A DNA stretch of 64,000 bases from Lichenifustis flavocetrariae (GCF_026130545.1 NZ_JAMOIM010000001.1:310001-374000), one strand, 5' to 3'. Positions 15,527-26,726 are shown, numbered from the stretch's first letter. Notes: generated by a model not told the origin, from the sequence alone. Made by a program: numbers and translations.

Positions 15527-16498
15527 ATGAAACTCCTTCGCCTCGCGCCCGAGAACACCAAGCTTGGATTCATGCGCCTCCGGCGCTTCTCCTACCCGTT
15601 CTCGGCCTTTCTCTCGATCGTCTCCGTCGTGACCTTTCTGGTCTGGGGGATGAATTTCGGCATCGATTTCGCGGGCGGTACGGTGCTGGAGCTGCGCGCA
15701 AAGTCGGGGACCGCCGACACCGCTGAGTTGCGTAAGATGGGGGAGGGGCTGAACATCGGGAACGTCGAAGTGCAGGGCTTCGGCACGCCGTCCGATGTCA
15801 CGCTCCGCTTCGGGGTGCAGCCGGGCGGCGCCGCGGCCCAGGAGACGACTGTCAGCAAGCTGCGCGATCTCGTGCAGGCCAATTATGACATCCGCCGCGT
15901 CGAGGTGGTCGGTCCGCGCGTCTCGGGCGAACTCGTGCAGTCCGGCACGCTCGGCGTGGTCGTGTCGATCTTCGCGGTGCTGCTCTACCTGTGGTTCCGG
16001 TTCGAATGGCAATTCGCGGTCGGGGCCATCATCGCGACCATGCACGATCTGCTGCTGACCGTCGGCTTCTTCTCGGTGACCCACCTTGAATTCAATACCA
16101 CCTCGATCGCCGCGATCCTGACCATCGTGGGCTACTCGTTGAACGAGGCCGTGGTGGTGCTCGACCGCATTCGGGAAATGATGCGTAAATACAAGCGCAT
16201 GTCGACGGCTGACATGATCGACCTGTCGGTCAATGCCGTGCTGCCACGCACCATCATGACGGCAACCACGGTCGCCCTGGCGCTGCTCGCTCTCGTGCTG
16301 TTCGGGGGCGAAGTGATCAAGAGCTTCTCGCTCGCCATGATGTGGGGCGTGGTCGTCGGCACCTATTCGTCGATCTTCATCTGCTCGCCGATCCTGATCT
16401 ATCTCGGGGTTCGCACCGAAGCCGGTGCCAAACCCCTCCCGACCAAACAGGCACCCACGAAGCAGGAACCGACACCCGCGAAGGCGCGGACAGCCTGA
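15527..16498 (+). CDS. secF: Protein translocase subunit SecF
   Basis: A 323-residue partner of SecD with six TMs. Signatures: GIDFAGGTVLELR after TM1, RRVEVVGPRVSGELVQSGTLGVVVSIFAVLLYLWFRF, TSIAAILTIVGYSLNEAVVVLDRIRE and the NAVLPRTIMTATTVALALLALVLFGG block. The last 30 residues are a hydrophilic Lys/Thr/Pro tail (LPTKQAPTKQEPTPAKARTA), a small internal repeat not essential to the family. It starts 10 bases after secD. Downstream genes (Mth938-like, squalene/phytoene synthase-like) follow closely and may be in the same transcript. Confidence 0.96.
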   Translation: MKLLRLAPENTKLGFMRLRRFSYPFSAFLSIVSVVTFLVWGMNFGIDFAGGTVLELRAKSGTADTAELRKMGEGLNIGNVEVQGFGTPSDVTLRFGVQPGGAAAQETTVSKLRDLVQANYDIRRVEVVGPRVSGELVQSGTLGVVVSIFAVLLYLWFRFEWQFAVGAIIATMHDLLLTVGFFSVTHLEFNTTSIAAILTIVGYSLNEAVVVLDRIREMMRKYKRMSTADMIDLSVNAVLPRTIMTATTVALALLALVLFGGEVIKSFSLAMMWGVVVGTYSSIFICSPILIYLGVRTEAGAKPLPTKQAPTKQEPTPAKARTA

Positions 16499-16560
16499 CG
16501 GTTATCTTCGGGGCCGGCATGGCCTCGGACGGTGCGGCTTTACGGGCAGGGACACCGATC

Positions 16561-16941
16561 ATGGTAGAACCGACTGGTTATGTCCCCGGTGCGCATGCCA
16601 TCGATGCTTATGGCAGCGGCGCTTTCAAATTCGCCGGCATGTCGCACCGGGGCTCCATTCTCGCGCTCCCGACCGGTATCCATGCTTGGGGACCGGAGCG
16701 GTTCGAGGAGATCGACGTCGCGTCGTTGGAGGCTTTGTTCGCCCTGCCGAAGTCCACTGTTGAATTGCTGCTCGTGGGCACCGGTAACGATCTCGTGCCT
16801 CTCCCGGCCACGCTCCGCACTCAACTGAGGGATGCCGGCATCCGCTTCGACCCGATGGCGACGGGTGCCGCGGCCCGCACCTACAATGTGCTGATGGGCG
16901 AAGGCCGCCGTGTCGCGGCTGCCTTGCTGGCCGTTCCGTGA
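16561..16941 (+). CDS. Mth938-like domain (DUF498) protein
   Basis: A 126-residue protein of the Mth938/NDUFAF3-like family. It shows DAYGSGAFKFAGMSHRGSILALPTGIHAW, then VELLLVGTGNDLVPLPATLRTQLRDAGIRFDPMATGAAARTYNVLMGEGRRVAAALL. In mitochondria the homologue NDUFAF3 helps assemble complex I, and bacterial members sit, as here, just after secF. The squalene/phytoene synthase-like gene (NDUFAF6-like) overlaps its end by 4 bases, a suggestive pairing with the complex I assembly factors. ATG 16561 has AGGGA 8 bases upstream; ATG 16519 is an in-frame alternative. Confidence 0.85.
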   Translation: MVEPTGYVPGAHAIDAYGSGAFKFAGMSHRGSILALPTGIHAWGPERFEEIDVASLEALFALPKSTVELLLVGTGNDLVPLPATLRTQLRDAGIRFDPMATGAAARTYNVLMGEGRRVAAALLAVP

Positions 16942-17810
16942 CGATTCCATCGTCGCCTGACGCCAACCCAAATGATGCCCACTGCGAATCATTGGTCAAA
17001 ACCAGCGACCGTTCCGCTTGGCTCGCAGCCCTGTTCGCGCCCCCTGACAAGCGCCACTTTCTCTATGCCATCGAGGCTTTCGCGATTGAGATCGCGGGGG
17101 TGAGGGCAAAGGTTCGCGAGCCTCTGGCGGGCGAGTTGCGGCTGCAATGGTGGACCGATGCCATCGAGGGCGAAGCACGCGGGGACGTTCGCGGTCATCC
17201 CGTCGCCGCGGCGCTGATCGAGACGATCCGACGGGCGCATCTGCCGAGGGCCACGCTGACCGGGATGATCGACGCGCGTCGCACGGATTTGTATGACGAT
17301 CCTCTCGCCTCGCTCGATGAGTATGCGGCTCGTGCCGACCAGATCCATGGTGCCAGGATCAGCCTCGAAGCGCTCGCCCTTCAAGGCACCCGCGATCCCA
17401 CGACCGAGGCGGCGGCGCGGCATGCGGGACGGGCCATGGCGGTCGTCGAAACGCTGCGCGCCTTTACCAGCGGCGGAACACCGTTGCATATGACGGTGCC
17501 ACTCGACCTGCTGCGCCAGCATGGCATCGGCGCGGCCGAGGTTCTGGTGCGGCGGACCTCGGCCCCGATCCGGGCTGCCATTGCGGCTCTGGTCGATTTC
17601 GCATGGCAGGAATGGGCGGCGCTTCGCGACACTCGGCGGACGCTTGACCCCAGAGCCGCACCCGCGTTCCTCACCGCAAATCTCGCCGTGCCGGAACTCA
17701 AGCGAACGCGGCAGCGGGCCTACGACCCCTTCACCACGCAGGTCGGGCTGGCGCCCTGGCGTCAGCAGTGGATCCTATGGCGCGCAGCACGCCGCAACGG
17801 CATCCTCTGA
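16938..17810 (+). CDS. Squalene/phytoene synthase family protein (NDUFAF6-like)
   Basis: A 290-residue all-helical protein with the synthase fold: FLYAIEAFAIEIAGVRAKVREPLAGELRLQWWTDAIEG near the N-terminus (the QWW motif replaces part of the first Asp-rich motif), YDDPLASLDEYAARADQIHGA, and HAGRAMAVVETLRAF. The second canonical DxxxD motif is not intact, as in the NDUFAF6 group, so catalysis of prenyl condensation is doubtful. Together with the preceding Mth938-like gene it mirrors the NDUFAF3/NDUFAF6 pair, which suggests a role in respiratory complex assembly; this is inference. GTG 16938 overlaps the previous stop (GTGA), giving coupled translation. Confidence 0.82.
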   Translation: MTIPSSPDANPNDAHCESLVKTSDRSAWLAALFAPPDKRHFLYAIEAFAIEIAGVRAKVREPLAGELRLQWWTDAIEGEARGDVRGHPVAAALIETIRRAHLPRATLTGMIDARRTDLYDDPLASLDEYAARADQIHGARISLEALALQGTRDPTTEAAARHAGRAMAVVETLRAFTSGGTPLHMTVPLDLLRQHGIGAAEVLVRRTSAPIRAAIAALVDFAWQEWAALRDTRRTLDPRAAPAFLTANLAVPELKRTRQRAYDPFTTQVGLAPWRQQWILWRAARRNGIL

Positions 17811-17844
17811 CCTCAGGCTGACATCTGCCCCATCCACGATCGGC

Positions 17845-18711
17845 TCATGCGCCCGTGACGACCGGCACGTCCGAGCGGCTACCATATTCGGCCCAGGAGC
17901 CATCGTAGAGGGCAGCATCCGCTTTGCCCAAGGTTGCCAAAGCGAGGACCAGGATCGCGGCCGAGACACCTGAGCCGCAGGTGGCGATCACGGGTTCGCT
18001 GAGGTCTATGCCGGCATCCGCAAAGGCGCTCCGCAAGGCAGCCTGGGATTTCAACGATCCGTCCGCAATGAGGTCGGAGAACGGAACGTTGAGGCTGCCC
18101 GGCATGTGGCCCGCCCGGACGCCTGGGCGGGGTTCCGGCGCCTCACCCTTGAAGCGCGCCGCGGGACGTGCGTCGACCACACGTGCGGCGCCGGTCTCCA
18201 GTGCGTGCCGGACGGCGGCAAAATCGGCGACGGCGCCTTCCTGCTGGTGGGCCGTAAACGAAGCTGGCGGACGCCGGGCCGCGCCGGCCTCGATGGGTCG
18301 ACCTTCGGCCTTCCATTTCGGCATCCCGCCGTCCAGGAGCCGGACATCGCGGGCGCCGAAGATCCGCAGCGTCCACCAAACCCTCGGTGCCGAGAATAGA
18401 CCCATACCGTCATAGACGATGAGAGTCGCGTCGGACGGAATGCCGAGCGCACCGACCGCTCGGCCGAAGCTTTCCGGATCGAGCAACATATGCGGAAGGC
18501 CGCTGGATGCGTCTGAGAGACCATCGACATCGAAGAACACAGCGCCGGGGATGTGTCCGTTCTCGAAGTCCTGCCGCCCGTCGCGGTTCTGTGTCGGCAG
18601 GTACCAGGATCCGTCGATCACGACGAGGTGCGGATCGGCGATGCGGGCGGCCAACCAATCGGTTGTGACAAAGGGGCTTGCAAGAGCGTCGTTCGGGCGC
18701 GTGTCAACCAT
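17845..18711 (-). CDS. sseA: 3-mercaptopyruvate / thiosulfate sulfurtransferase
   Basis: A 288-residue two-domain rhodanese. The inactive N-terminal rhodanese domain covers about residues 10-150 (VVIDGSWYLPTQNRDGRQDFENGHIPGAVFFDVD), followed by a catalytic C-terminal domain (about 165-285). The active-site loop is VIATCGSGVSAAILVLAL, whose CGSGVS sequence is the mercaptopyruvate sulfurtransferase type. It transfers sulfur from 3-mercaptopyruvate to thiophilic acceptors such as cyanide or thiols. Length and motif are normal. It converges with the squalene-synthase-like gene (34-base gap) and is divergent from the VPLPA-CTERM gene at 18944. Confidence 0.93.
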   Translation of the reverse strand: MVDTRPNDALASPFVTTDWLAARIADPHLVVIDGSWYLPTQNRDGRQDFENGHIPGAVFFDVDGLSDASSGLPHMLLDPESFGRAVGALGIPSDATLIVYDGMGLFSAPRVWWTLRIFGARDVRLLDGGMPKWKAEGRPIEAGAARRPPASFTAHQQEGAVADFAAVRHALETGAARVVDARPAARFKGEAPEPRPGVRAGHMPGSLNVPFSDLIADGSLKSQAALRSAFADAGIDLSEPVIATCGSGVSAAILVLALATLGKADAALYDGSWAEYGSRSDVPVVTGA

Positions 18712-18943
18712 CGGGGCCTCGGGATGTGCGGGGGACCATGACCCGTTCGGACCGGCTTCGTCAATGCGGGATACAGACGAGGCCAGAGTGCAGTATTTCC
18801 TAACGCACGCGAATACGTAGAAAGCGAATAAAATAATACGAAATAAAGGTCTTTGATTTTATTCATAGGTAGAGATCGTCTGAGAGTTATTGCTTGATTA
18901 TGAGATGCTGGATCTTCGATGTGTTGAAGATGCGAGGCCGGTA

Positions 18944-19606
18944 GTGATTGCGAGGACAATGATTGCGGTTGCGTTTGCTGTCATGGCAGTTCCAGCGTCT
19001 GCCGCAAGTGTGACCTACACCTACGCCGGGATCGTCGACTACGGCTATGACCGGGCCGGTATTTTCGGGTCGAACACGGAGCTGACCGGTCAGGCGTTCC
19101 GGCTGATCGAAACCTTCGATTTCGCCAAAGCCGCTTATCGTTATGTCGATGCCGAACAGAGCCTGCAGTTTGGGGGCACCGAGCGCGGTTTCTCGAATTC
19201 CGCCAGCCTTACTCTGACGATCGGCGATACCTTGCGTTCCATCGCGGACCTGTCCGATTACATTTACAGCGGATCGGTCACCGGCAAGCACCAGGATTTC
19301 GTCAAGGACAGCTCAGGGTATGAATATTCCGGATTCTACGTCGCTTCGACGCTGATGCCGGCCGATTATGGAAGCCAGTTCAGCCTGACCTCGAAGGACG
19401 CCACCTTCATCGGCAACTATCAATATTTCGATGCCAATGACGCCGCGCGGGCCACCTATGCCAGCTTCGACGTCTCGTCCCTGACAGTGACGAATGCTGC
19501 AATCTCTGCCGTGCCGCTTCCCGGGTCGTTGTCCATGTTCGGTGCCGGACTGCTGGGTCTAGGCGTCGTGCGCTATGGGGTTCGGCGTCGCCAAAAGACG
19601 GTGTGA
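18944..19606 (+). CDS. VPLPA-CTERM-like sorting domain protein (fourth)
   Basis: About 220 residues. The signal peptide is ARTMIAVAFAVMAVPASA. The beta-rich ectodomain contains repeated Tyr/Ser/Gly strands (TYTYAGIVDYGYDRAGIFGS, YIYSGSVTGKHQDF). The C-terminal signal is AVPLPGSLSMFGAGLLGLGV followed by VRYGVRRRQK. The motif is VPLPG rather than VPLPA, a small departure that exosortases of this class may still accept. Start choice is uncertain: GTG 18944 has GAGG 6 bases upstream, whereas ATG 18959 begins right at the signal peptide with poor spacing. The upstream 100 bases are AT-rich and likely hold its promoter. Role of the ectodomain is unknown. Confidence 0.78.
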   Translation: MIARTMIAVAFAVMAVPASAASVTYTYAGIVDYGYDRAGIFGSNTELTGQAFRLIETFDFAKAAYRYVDAEQSLQFGGTERGFSNSASLTLTIGDTLRSIADLSDYIYSGSVTGKHQDFVKDSSGYEYSGFYVASTLMPADYGSQFSLTSKDATFIGNYQYFDANDAARATYASFDVSSLTVTNAAISAVPLPGSLSMFGAGLLGLGVVRYGVRRRQKTV

Positions 19607-19649
19607 CGCCGACAACTGCCGGGCAGGACCGCGTCGGCGCTTCCGCTAA

Positions 19650-21068
<1,419 letters not shown>

Positions 21069-21251
21069 ACGGAGGGGTGGCGGGGAACCTGCCGGTCGCC
21101 CGCAACGCCCGACAACTTCGCTTCGCTCGACGCGGATTTGTTGTTGACGCGTGCGGCACGCCTGCTCACAACGACCGGATGACAAGTTCCGCCATGATGT
21201 CCGGCCTCTATTACGCGTCGCTTCAATAGCGGCGGAGTGCTTGTCATTTCT

Positions 21252-21275
21252 CAACCGCTGCGACGCCAGCGGTTG
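21252..21275 (+). terminator. Hairpin between eno and second tyrA-like gene
   Basis: CAACCGCTG and CAGCGGTTG pair perfectly over 9 bp with a 6-base loop. Only a weak T-containing tail (AAGTTATT) follows on the plus strand. It probably ends the eno transcript. Confidence 0.5.
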
Positions 21276-21321
21276 AAGTTATTAAAAAACCGTCGGTCTC
21301 GCCTCTTTCAGCAGGCCGAAC

Positions 21322-22155
21322 GTGTTATCTACCATCACCATCAAGAATCGTGTTTCGATCGGCATCGTTGGGTTCGGCGCCTTTGGGCGTCTCATGGCCC
21401 GTCATCTGGCGCCTTTCTTCGCCTTGCGCGCCTATGATCCCCGACTTTCAGCCGGCGGCGCTGGCGACATCTCCCCGGTCGTGTCGTGCACCCTGCGTGA
21501 AGTCGCGCAATGTGGAATTGTGATCATCGCAACACCGGCCGCCGCCATCGAAAGCGTGGTGAAGGCTCTGGCGCCTCACCTGCGACCGGCGACGCTTGTG
21601 CTGGATGTGGGGTCGGTGAAGGTTGCTCCGGCCGAAATCATGCGGCGGCACCTGCCCGAACATGTGGATATCGTGGCAACGCATCCGCTGTTTGGGCCGG
21701 AAAGCGCCAAGAACGGCATTCGCGGTTTGAAGATCGCCGTGTGCCCATTGCGAGGTCGCCGGGGTCCTGAAGTCGGCGCCTTCCTCAAAAAATGCCTGGG
21801 CTTGGACGTGCTGTTTGCGGCAGCCGAGGACCATGATTCCGAGGTCGCGTTCGTGCAGGGTCTGACGCATGTGATCGGCAGGCTCCTCGGGGATTTCGAG
21901 CTCTCGCCGATGCGCTTCACGACGCGGAGTTTCGAGCTTCTGTTGGAAGCTACCGACCTCGTGCGTCACGACGCACCCGAGGTTGTCGACGCGATCCTGG
22001 GCGCCAATCCCTATGTCCAGGAGGTTCGGCAACAATTCTTCAGGGCGGCGTCGCGCCTTGAAGCGGAGTTGACGCAACGGCATCGCGGAGGGGCGTTTTC
22101 CAGAGATCGGGCTGCGGCCGAGCACGATACGCCTCCCTCCGAACCGGCGCGTTAA
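21322..22155 (+). CDS. Second prephenate dehydrogenase-like protein
   Basis: A 277-residue protein with the Rossmann fingerprint VSIGIVGFGAFGRLMARHLAP, then [40 protein letters not shown] and VQGLTHVIGRLLGDFEL, the THxxG-like helix in place of SHxPH. It is shorter than the tyrC product at 6608 and resembles the plant arogenate dehydrogenase/TyrA subgroup (ATHPLFGPE). It may supply a second route to tyrosine or act on a related substrate. GTG 21322 begins the frame; the ribosome site is weak (AGG, 6 bases). The hydrophilic tail of ~25 residues after residue 250 is not conserved. Location between eno and ftsB-like suggests its own promoter. Confidence 0.83.
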   Translation: MLSTITIKNRVSIGIVGFGAFGRLMARHLAPFFALRAYDPRLSAGGAGDISPVVSCTLREVAQCGIVIIATPAAAIESVVKALAPHLRPATLVLDVGSVKVAPAEIMRRHLPEHVDIVATHPLFGPESAKNGIRGLKIAVCPLRGRRGPEVGAFLKKCLGLDVLFAAAEDHDSEVAFVQGLTHVIGRLLGDFELSPMRFTTRSFELLLEATDLVRHDAPEVVDAILGANPYVQEVRQQFFRAASRLEAELTQRHRGGAFSRDRAAAEHDTPPSEPAR

Positions 22156-22189
22156 GTACCCGTTCACCACGACCCATCATAGTCCGGCT

Positions 22190-22513
22190 ATGGTCGTCCG
22201 TACCCGTCTTCGCGCCGTTCTCATCCCCCTGACGCTCTACGCGGTGTCGGGCATCGCCTCGACTTATTTTCTCAACACGGCCAAGAACGGGGAGCGCGGC
22301 ACGAAGGCCAAGCTGGAATACAAGGCCACGATCGCCGAGCTTCGGGCCAATCTCGACGACCTCAAGGCGCAACGCGCCAAGTGGGATCACCGTGTGATGC
22401 AGATGCGATCCGAGGGCGTCGACCGCGATCTCGCGGAGGAACAGGCGCGCAACAAGCTTGACTATGTTGATTCGCGTGACGTCGAGATTTTCACGGGATC
22501 GATCAAGCACTGA
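22190..22513 (+). CDS. ftsB: FtsB/DivIC-like septum formation initiator protein
   Basis: A 107-residue bitopic membrane protein. TM is about residues 9-29 (AVLIPLTLYAVSGIASTYFLN), then a coiled coil from about 39 to 75 (KAKLEYKATIAELRANLDDLKAQRAKWDHRVMQM), then the alphaproteobacterial tail SEGVDRDLAEEQARNKLDYVDSRDVEIF. In Alphaproteobacteria this small protein lies between enolase and pdhA, as here, and joins FtsL and FtsQ in the divisome. The sequence is poorly conserved outside the coiled coil, so the assignment leans on synteny. Confidence 0.82.
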   Translation: MVVRTRLRAVLIPLTLYAVSGIASTYFLNTAKNGERGTKAKLEYKATIAELRANLDDLKAQRAKWDHRVMQMRSEGVDRDLAEEQARNKLDYVDSRDVEIFTGSIKH

Positions 22514-22693
22514 TATGACGCGATTGTGCAATGCACAAACGCAGGTGCAATAATACGCAAGCACATTCAAAGATTTGAGCATAGCTGGTCTCCCCGGGAG
22601 ACCTCTCGCTTTTCTGAAAAAGCTCCACTAGGTTACCGGCAAGACGTGTTGGGGGCTGGCGTAGCTACGCTCCCGTTTTGCCCAGGAGCAATC

Positions 22694-23728
22694 ATGGCCC
22701 CAGCCCTGAAAACCGCAAGGCCCGAGGCCAACGGGTCTGTGCCCGCGCCAGCCAAGTCGAACGTTCCGCCCTTCACAAAGGAGGAGGACTTTTCGGCCTA
22801 CAGCGAAATGCTGATGATCCGCCGCTTCGAGGAGAAGGCCGGCCAGATGTACGGCATGGGGCTCATTGGCGGCTTCTGCCACCTCTACATCGGCCAGGAG
22901 GCCGTGGTGGTGGGCATGCAGATGGCCCAAAAGCAGGGCGATAAGGTCATCACGGGCTACCGGGACCACGGGCACATGCTGGCCTGCGGCATGGAGGCGA
23001 AGGGCGTGATGGCGGAGCTGACAGGCCGGCGCGGAGGATATTCGCACGGCAAGGGCGGCTCGATGCACATGTTCTCCAAGGAGAAGCATTTCTACGGCGG
23101 CCACGGGATCGTGGGCGGGCAGGTGCCCCTCGGTGCCGGTCTCGCCTTTGCGAACCAATATCGCGGCGACGGGACCGTGGCGGTGAGCTATTTCGGTGAT
23201 GGGGCCGCCAACCAGGGGCAGGTCTACGAGAGCTTCAATATGGCGCAGCTGTGGAAGCTGCCGATCGTCTTCGTGATCGAGAACAATCGCTATGCGATGG
23301 GCACCTCGGTGACGCGCTCCTCTGCGCAGCCGGACTTTTCGCGCCGTGGTCTCTCGTTCAATATCCCTGGCGAGCAGGTCGACGGCATGGACGTGCGCGC
23401 CGTGCGGGCTGCCGGCGCCAAGGCGCTCGAATGGTGCCGCGGCGGCAATGGCCCCATGATCCTGGAAATGCAGACCTACCGCTATCGCGGCCACTCGATG
23501 TCGGACCCGGCCAAATACCGCTCGCGCGACGAAGTGCAGAAAATGCGCGACGAGCAGGATCCCATCGAACAGGTCCGCAATCGCCTTTTGAATGAGCACA
23601 AGGCCAAGGAGGACGACCTCAAAGCGATTGACGCGAAGGTCCGGTCTGTGGTGACCGAAGCGGCGGAATTTGCGCAGCACGACCCCGAGCCGGATCCGTC
23701 CGAACTTTGGACCGACATTCTGCTCTGA
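22694..23728 (+). CDS. pdhA: Pyruvate dehydrogenase E1 component, alpha subunit
   Basis: A 344-residue TPP-dependent E1 alpha subunit that decarboxylates pyruvate with E1 beta. Key segments: [73 protein letters not shown], the TPP/Mg motif [34 protein letters not shown], and the phosphorylation-loop-like [23 protein letters not shown] 22694 is used (CAGGAGCAATC before it); the frame open from 22526 is implausible. It starts the operon pdhA-pdhB-pdhC-(REP)-lpdA. A ~25-residue Pro/Ala-rich leader precedes the conserved domain, as in other rhizobia. Confidence 0.96.
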   Translation: MAPALKTARPEANGSVPAPAKSNVPPFTKEEDFSAYSEMLMIRRFEEKAGQMYGMGLIGGFCHLYIGQEAVVVGMQMAQKQGDKVITGYRDHGHMLACGMEAKGVMAELTGRRGGYSHGKGGSMHMFSKEKHFYGGHGIVGGQVPLGAGLAFANQYRGDGTVAVSYFGDGAANQGQVYESFNMAQLWKLPIVFVIENNRYAMGTSVTRSSAQPDFSRRGLSFNIPGEQVDGMDVRAVRAAGAKALEWCRGGNGPMILEMQTYRYRGHSMSDPAKYRSRDEVQKMRDEQDPIEQVRNRLLNEHKAKEDDLKAIDAKVRSVVTEAAEFAQHDPEPDPSELWTDILL

Positions 23729-23753
23729 TCGCGACGGGATTCAGGACACCACG

Positions 23754-25190
23754 ATGGCCACCAATGTATTGATGCCCGCCCTATCGCCCACGATGGAGCA
23801 GGGCAAGCTTGCCAAATGGATGAAGAAGGTTGGGGACCCTGTGAAGTCGGGCGATATCCTGGCTGAGATCGAGACCGACAAGGCGACGATGGAAGTCGAG
23901 GCCGTCGACGAAGGGACCCTCAGCGCCATTCTGGTCGAAGAAGGGACCGACAATGTCGCGGTGAATACCCCGATCGGCGTCATCGTGGCCGAGGGTGAGG
24001 ATGCCTCGGCGGCTGCGCCGCCTCCGAATGGGTCGGTTTCCGCCAAAGCGCCGGAACCCGCCAAACCCGGGGCCGCCGATGTCGCCGAGAAGCCGCAGCC
24101 TGCCGGCGTGCCGATCGAATCCGCTGGGCCGCCCACCAAAGCCGCGACCCATGGGCTGACCGGCGGGGCGCCAGCCGAGGCCGCGCCAGAGGTGCCGGAA
24201 GGCACCGCGTTTGTCAGCGTCACGGTGCGTGAAGCGCTGCGCGACGCCATGGCCGAAGAGATGCGGCGTGATGGCGACATCTTCGTGATGGGCGAAGAGG
24301 TTGCCGAGTACCAGGGTGCCTACAAGGTCACCCAGGGTCTTCTGCAGGAATTTGGCGCCAGGCGGGTCATCGACACGCCGATCACTGAATATGGCTTTGC
24401 GGGCATCGGCGTCGGCGCCGCCATGGCGGGTCTGAAGCCCATCGTGGAATTCATGACGTTCAATTTCGCCATGCAGGCGATCGACCACATCATCAATTCG
24501 GCGGCCAAGACGCTCTACATGTCGGGTGGCCAGATGGGTTGCCCGATCGTGTTCCGTGGTCCGAATGGCGCCGCGGCGCGCGTCGGCGCGCAGCATAGCC
24601 AGGATTATACCGCCTGGTATTCGAGCGTGCCGGGCCTCATCGTGGTGGCGCCCTATACGGCGGCGGACGCCAAGGGCTTGCTGAAGAGCGCGATTCGCAG
24701 CCCCAATCCGGTTGTTTTCCTCGAAAACGAGATCCTGTACGGCCAGCAATTCGATGTGCCGCAACTCGACGACTTCACCGTCCCGATCGGCAAGGCCAAG
24801 GTGGCGCGCCCCGGCAAGGATGTGACGATCGTCTCCTGGTCGATCGGCATGACCTATGCGCTCAAGGCCGCCGACGAACTCGCCAAGGAGGGAATCGAGG
24901 CCGAGGTGATCGACCTCCGCACCATCCGGCCGATGGATACGGAGACGATCCTGGCGTCGGTCAAGAAGACCGGCCGCTGCGTGACGGTCGAAGAAGGTTG
25001 GGCACAGTCGGGCGTCGGAGCCGAGATCGCGGTCCGGGTCATGGAAGGCGCCTTCGACTATCTCGATGCGCCGGTGGCCCGCGTCTCAGGCAAGGATGTG
25101 CCGATGCCTTACGCGGCCAACCTCGAAAAGCTGGCGCTGCCCAACGTGGGCGAAGTCGTGGCCGCCGCCAAGGCCGTTCTCTACCGCTGA
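23754..25190 (+). CDS. pdhB: Pyruvate dehydrogenase E1 beta with N-terminal lipoyl domain
   Basis: A 478-residue fusion. Residues 1-80 form a lipoyl domain ([19 protein letters not shown]; lipoylated Lys in [15 protein letters not shown]). A Pro/Ala-rich linker covers about 80-150. The E1 beta catalytic domain follows ([99 protein letters not shown]). The lipoyl-E1 beta fusion is a known alphaproteobacterial feature that adds swinging arms to the complex. ATG 23754 begins the lipoyl domain 25 bases after the pdhA stop. Confidence 0.95.
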   Translation: MATNVLMPALSPTMEQGKLAKWMKKVGDPVKSGDILAEIETDKATMEVEAVDEGTLSAILVEEGTDNVAVNTPIGVIVAEGEDASAAAPPPNGSVSAKAPEPAKPGAADVAEKPQPAGVPIESAGPPTKAATHGLTGGAPAEAAPEVPEGTAFVSVTVREALRDAMAEEMRRDGDIFVMGEEVAEYQGAYKVTQGLLQEFGARRVIDTPITEYGFAGIGVGAAMAGLKPIVEFMTFNFAMQAIDHIINSAAKTLYMSGGQMGCPIVFRGPNGAAARVGAQHSQDYTAWYSSVPGLIVVAPYTAADAKGLLKSAIRSPNPVVFLENEILYGQQFDVPQLDDFTVPIGKAKVARPGKDVTIVSWSIGMTYALKAADELAKEGIEAEVIDLRTIRPMDTETILASVKKTGRCVTVEEGWAQSGVGAEIAVRVMEGAFDYLDAPVARVSGKDVPMPYAANLEKLALPNVGEVVAAAKAVLYR

Positions 25191-25245
25191 TCGTCGACAT
25201 ACGCGCCGTTTTCCAGCGGCGCCCTTTCGTGCTTTCGAGGCGTCC

Positions 25246-26625
25246 ATGCCCACAAACATTCTGATGCCGGCTCTCTCCCCCACCATGGAGAAGGGCAACC
25301 TTGCGCGTTGGCTCAAGAAGGAAGGCGATGCGATCAAGGCCGGCGACATCATTGCCGAGATCGAGACCGACAAGGCCACGATGGAGGTCGAGGCCGTCGA
25401 TGAGGGGACGCTCGCCAAGATCGTGGTGCCGGACGGCACCGCGGATGTGGCGGTCAACGATGTGATTGGCGTCATCGCGGGCGAAGGCGAAGATGCGGGC
25501 AGCGTAACCACCGCTCCTGCGGCCAGCAAAGCACCGGCTCCGGCAGCCGGCGATCTCGCGGTGCCGGTCGGCCTGCAATACGAGCGCGCGCCCAAGATGG
25601 AGCCGGTCGCCGGCCAGGCCGCCAAGCCGGCTGCCGTGAACGGGCATGACAAGGCCGAAGGCGGCCGCGTCTTTTCCTCGCCGCTCGCCCGCCGCATCGC
25701 CAAGGAGAGCGGGATCGATCTCGGCGCGATTCAGGGCTCGGGTCCGCATGGCCGCGTGGTCGAGCGCGATGTGAAAGCCGCGATGGCGGGGGGCGGGGCC
25801 GCGAAGGCAGCGCCCAAGGCCGCAGACGCTTCCCAGGTTCAAGCGCCGGCCGCGACGCCTGCGCCAGCACCGAAGCCTGTTGCGGCATCTGACGAGACCG
25901 TCAAGAAGATGTTTGCGGCCGGTTCATTCACCGAGGTGCCGCATGACGGCATGCGCAAGACCATCGCGCGCCGGCTCGTCGAGGCCAAGCAGACGATCCC
26001 GCATTTCTATGTGACGGTCGATTGCGAACTCGACGCGCTGCTGGCGCTGCGCGAGCAGATCAACGCCGCGGCCCCCAAGGACAAGGATGGGAAGCCCGGC
26101 TACAAGGTCTCGGTCAATGACATGGTCATCAAAGCCATGGCGCTGGCGCTGCAGCGCGTGCCCGAGGCCAATGTGACCTGGACCGAGGCCACCATGCTGA
26201 AGCACAAGCACGCCGATATCGGTGTCGCGGTGTCGATTCCGGGTGGCTTGATCACCCCGATCATCCGGGCGGCCGAAACCAAGACGTTGTCGGTTATCTC
26301 GAACGAGATGAAGGATTACGCAGCACGGGCCCGCGCGAAGAAATTGAAGCCGGAGGAATACCAGGGCGGGACCTGCGCGGTCTCGAACCTCGGCATGTTC
26401 GGGGTCAAGAACTTTCAGGCCATCGTGAACCCGCCGCATGCCACCATTCTGGCAGTGGGTGCCGGGGAGAAGCGCGTGGTCGTGAAGAAGGACGCGCCTG
26501 CCATCGCGACCATCATGTCCGTGACGCTGTCGACGGACCATCGCGCGGTCGACGGGGCGTTGGGCGCAGAACTGATCGCCGCCTTCAAGACGCTGATCGA
26601 GCATCCGATGAGCTTGCTGGTCTGA
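25246..26625 (+). CDS. pdhC: Dihydrolipoamide acetyltransferase (PDH E2)
   Basis: A 459-residue E2 core protein. One lipoyl domain (1-80, [19 protein letters not shown] and [11 protein letters not shown]), an Ala/Pro linker, a peripheral subunit-binding domain ([35 protein letters not shown]), a second linker, and the catalytic domain. That domain has the CoA-binding [24 protein letters not shown] segment and the active-site [14 protein letters not shown] near the end. It transfers acetyl from lipoamide to CoA. ATG 25246 is supported by the lipoyl start. A single E2 lipoyl domain complements the extra one on E1 beta. Confidence 0.96.
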   Translation: MPTNILMPALSPTMEKGNLARWLKKEGDAIKAGDIIAEIETDKATMEVEAVDEGTLAKIVVPDGTADVAVNDVIGVIAGEGEDAGSVTTAPAASKAPAPAAGDLAVPVGLQYERAPKMEPVAGQAAKPAAVNGHDKAEGGRVFSSPLARRIAKESGIDLGAIQGSGPHGRVVERDVKAAMAGGGAAKAAPKAADASQVQAPAATPAPAPKPVAASDETVKKMFAAGSFTEVPHDGMRKTIARRLVEAKQTIPHFYVTVDCELDALLALREQINAAAPKDKDGKPGYKVSVNDMVIKAMALALQRVPEANVTWTEATMLKHKHADIGVAVSIPGGLITPIIRAAETKTLSVISNEMKDYAARARAKKLKPEEYQGGTCAVSNLGMFGVKNFQAIVNPPHATILAVGAGEKRVVVKKDAPAIATIMSVTLSTDHRAVDGALGAELIAAFKTLIEHPMSLLV

Positions 26626-26654
26626 GCATTCCGCCGTCGCGGCAACCCAGCGGC

Positions 26655-26700
26655 GACGGGGTTCTGCATTGCTTCGCTCCGCTCGCAAGGACGGCTTCTA
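26655..26700. repeat. REP-like palindromic repeat between pdhC and lpdA
   Basis: The sequence TGCATTGCTTCGCTCCGCTC then GCAAGGACGG matches the frequently dispersed Rhizobiales intergenic element of the type (GA)TTGCTTCGCT(T/C)CGCTCGCAATGACGG. It is the only copy seen in the window. It can fold around TCCGC/GCGGA-like arms and may modulate mRNA processing inside the PDH operon. Confidence 0.55.
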
Positions 26701-26726
26701 TTCGACTGCAGTAATTTGGGGCGTTC

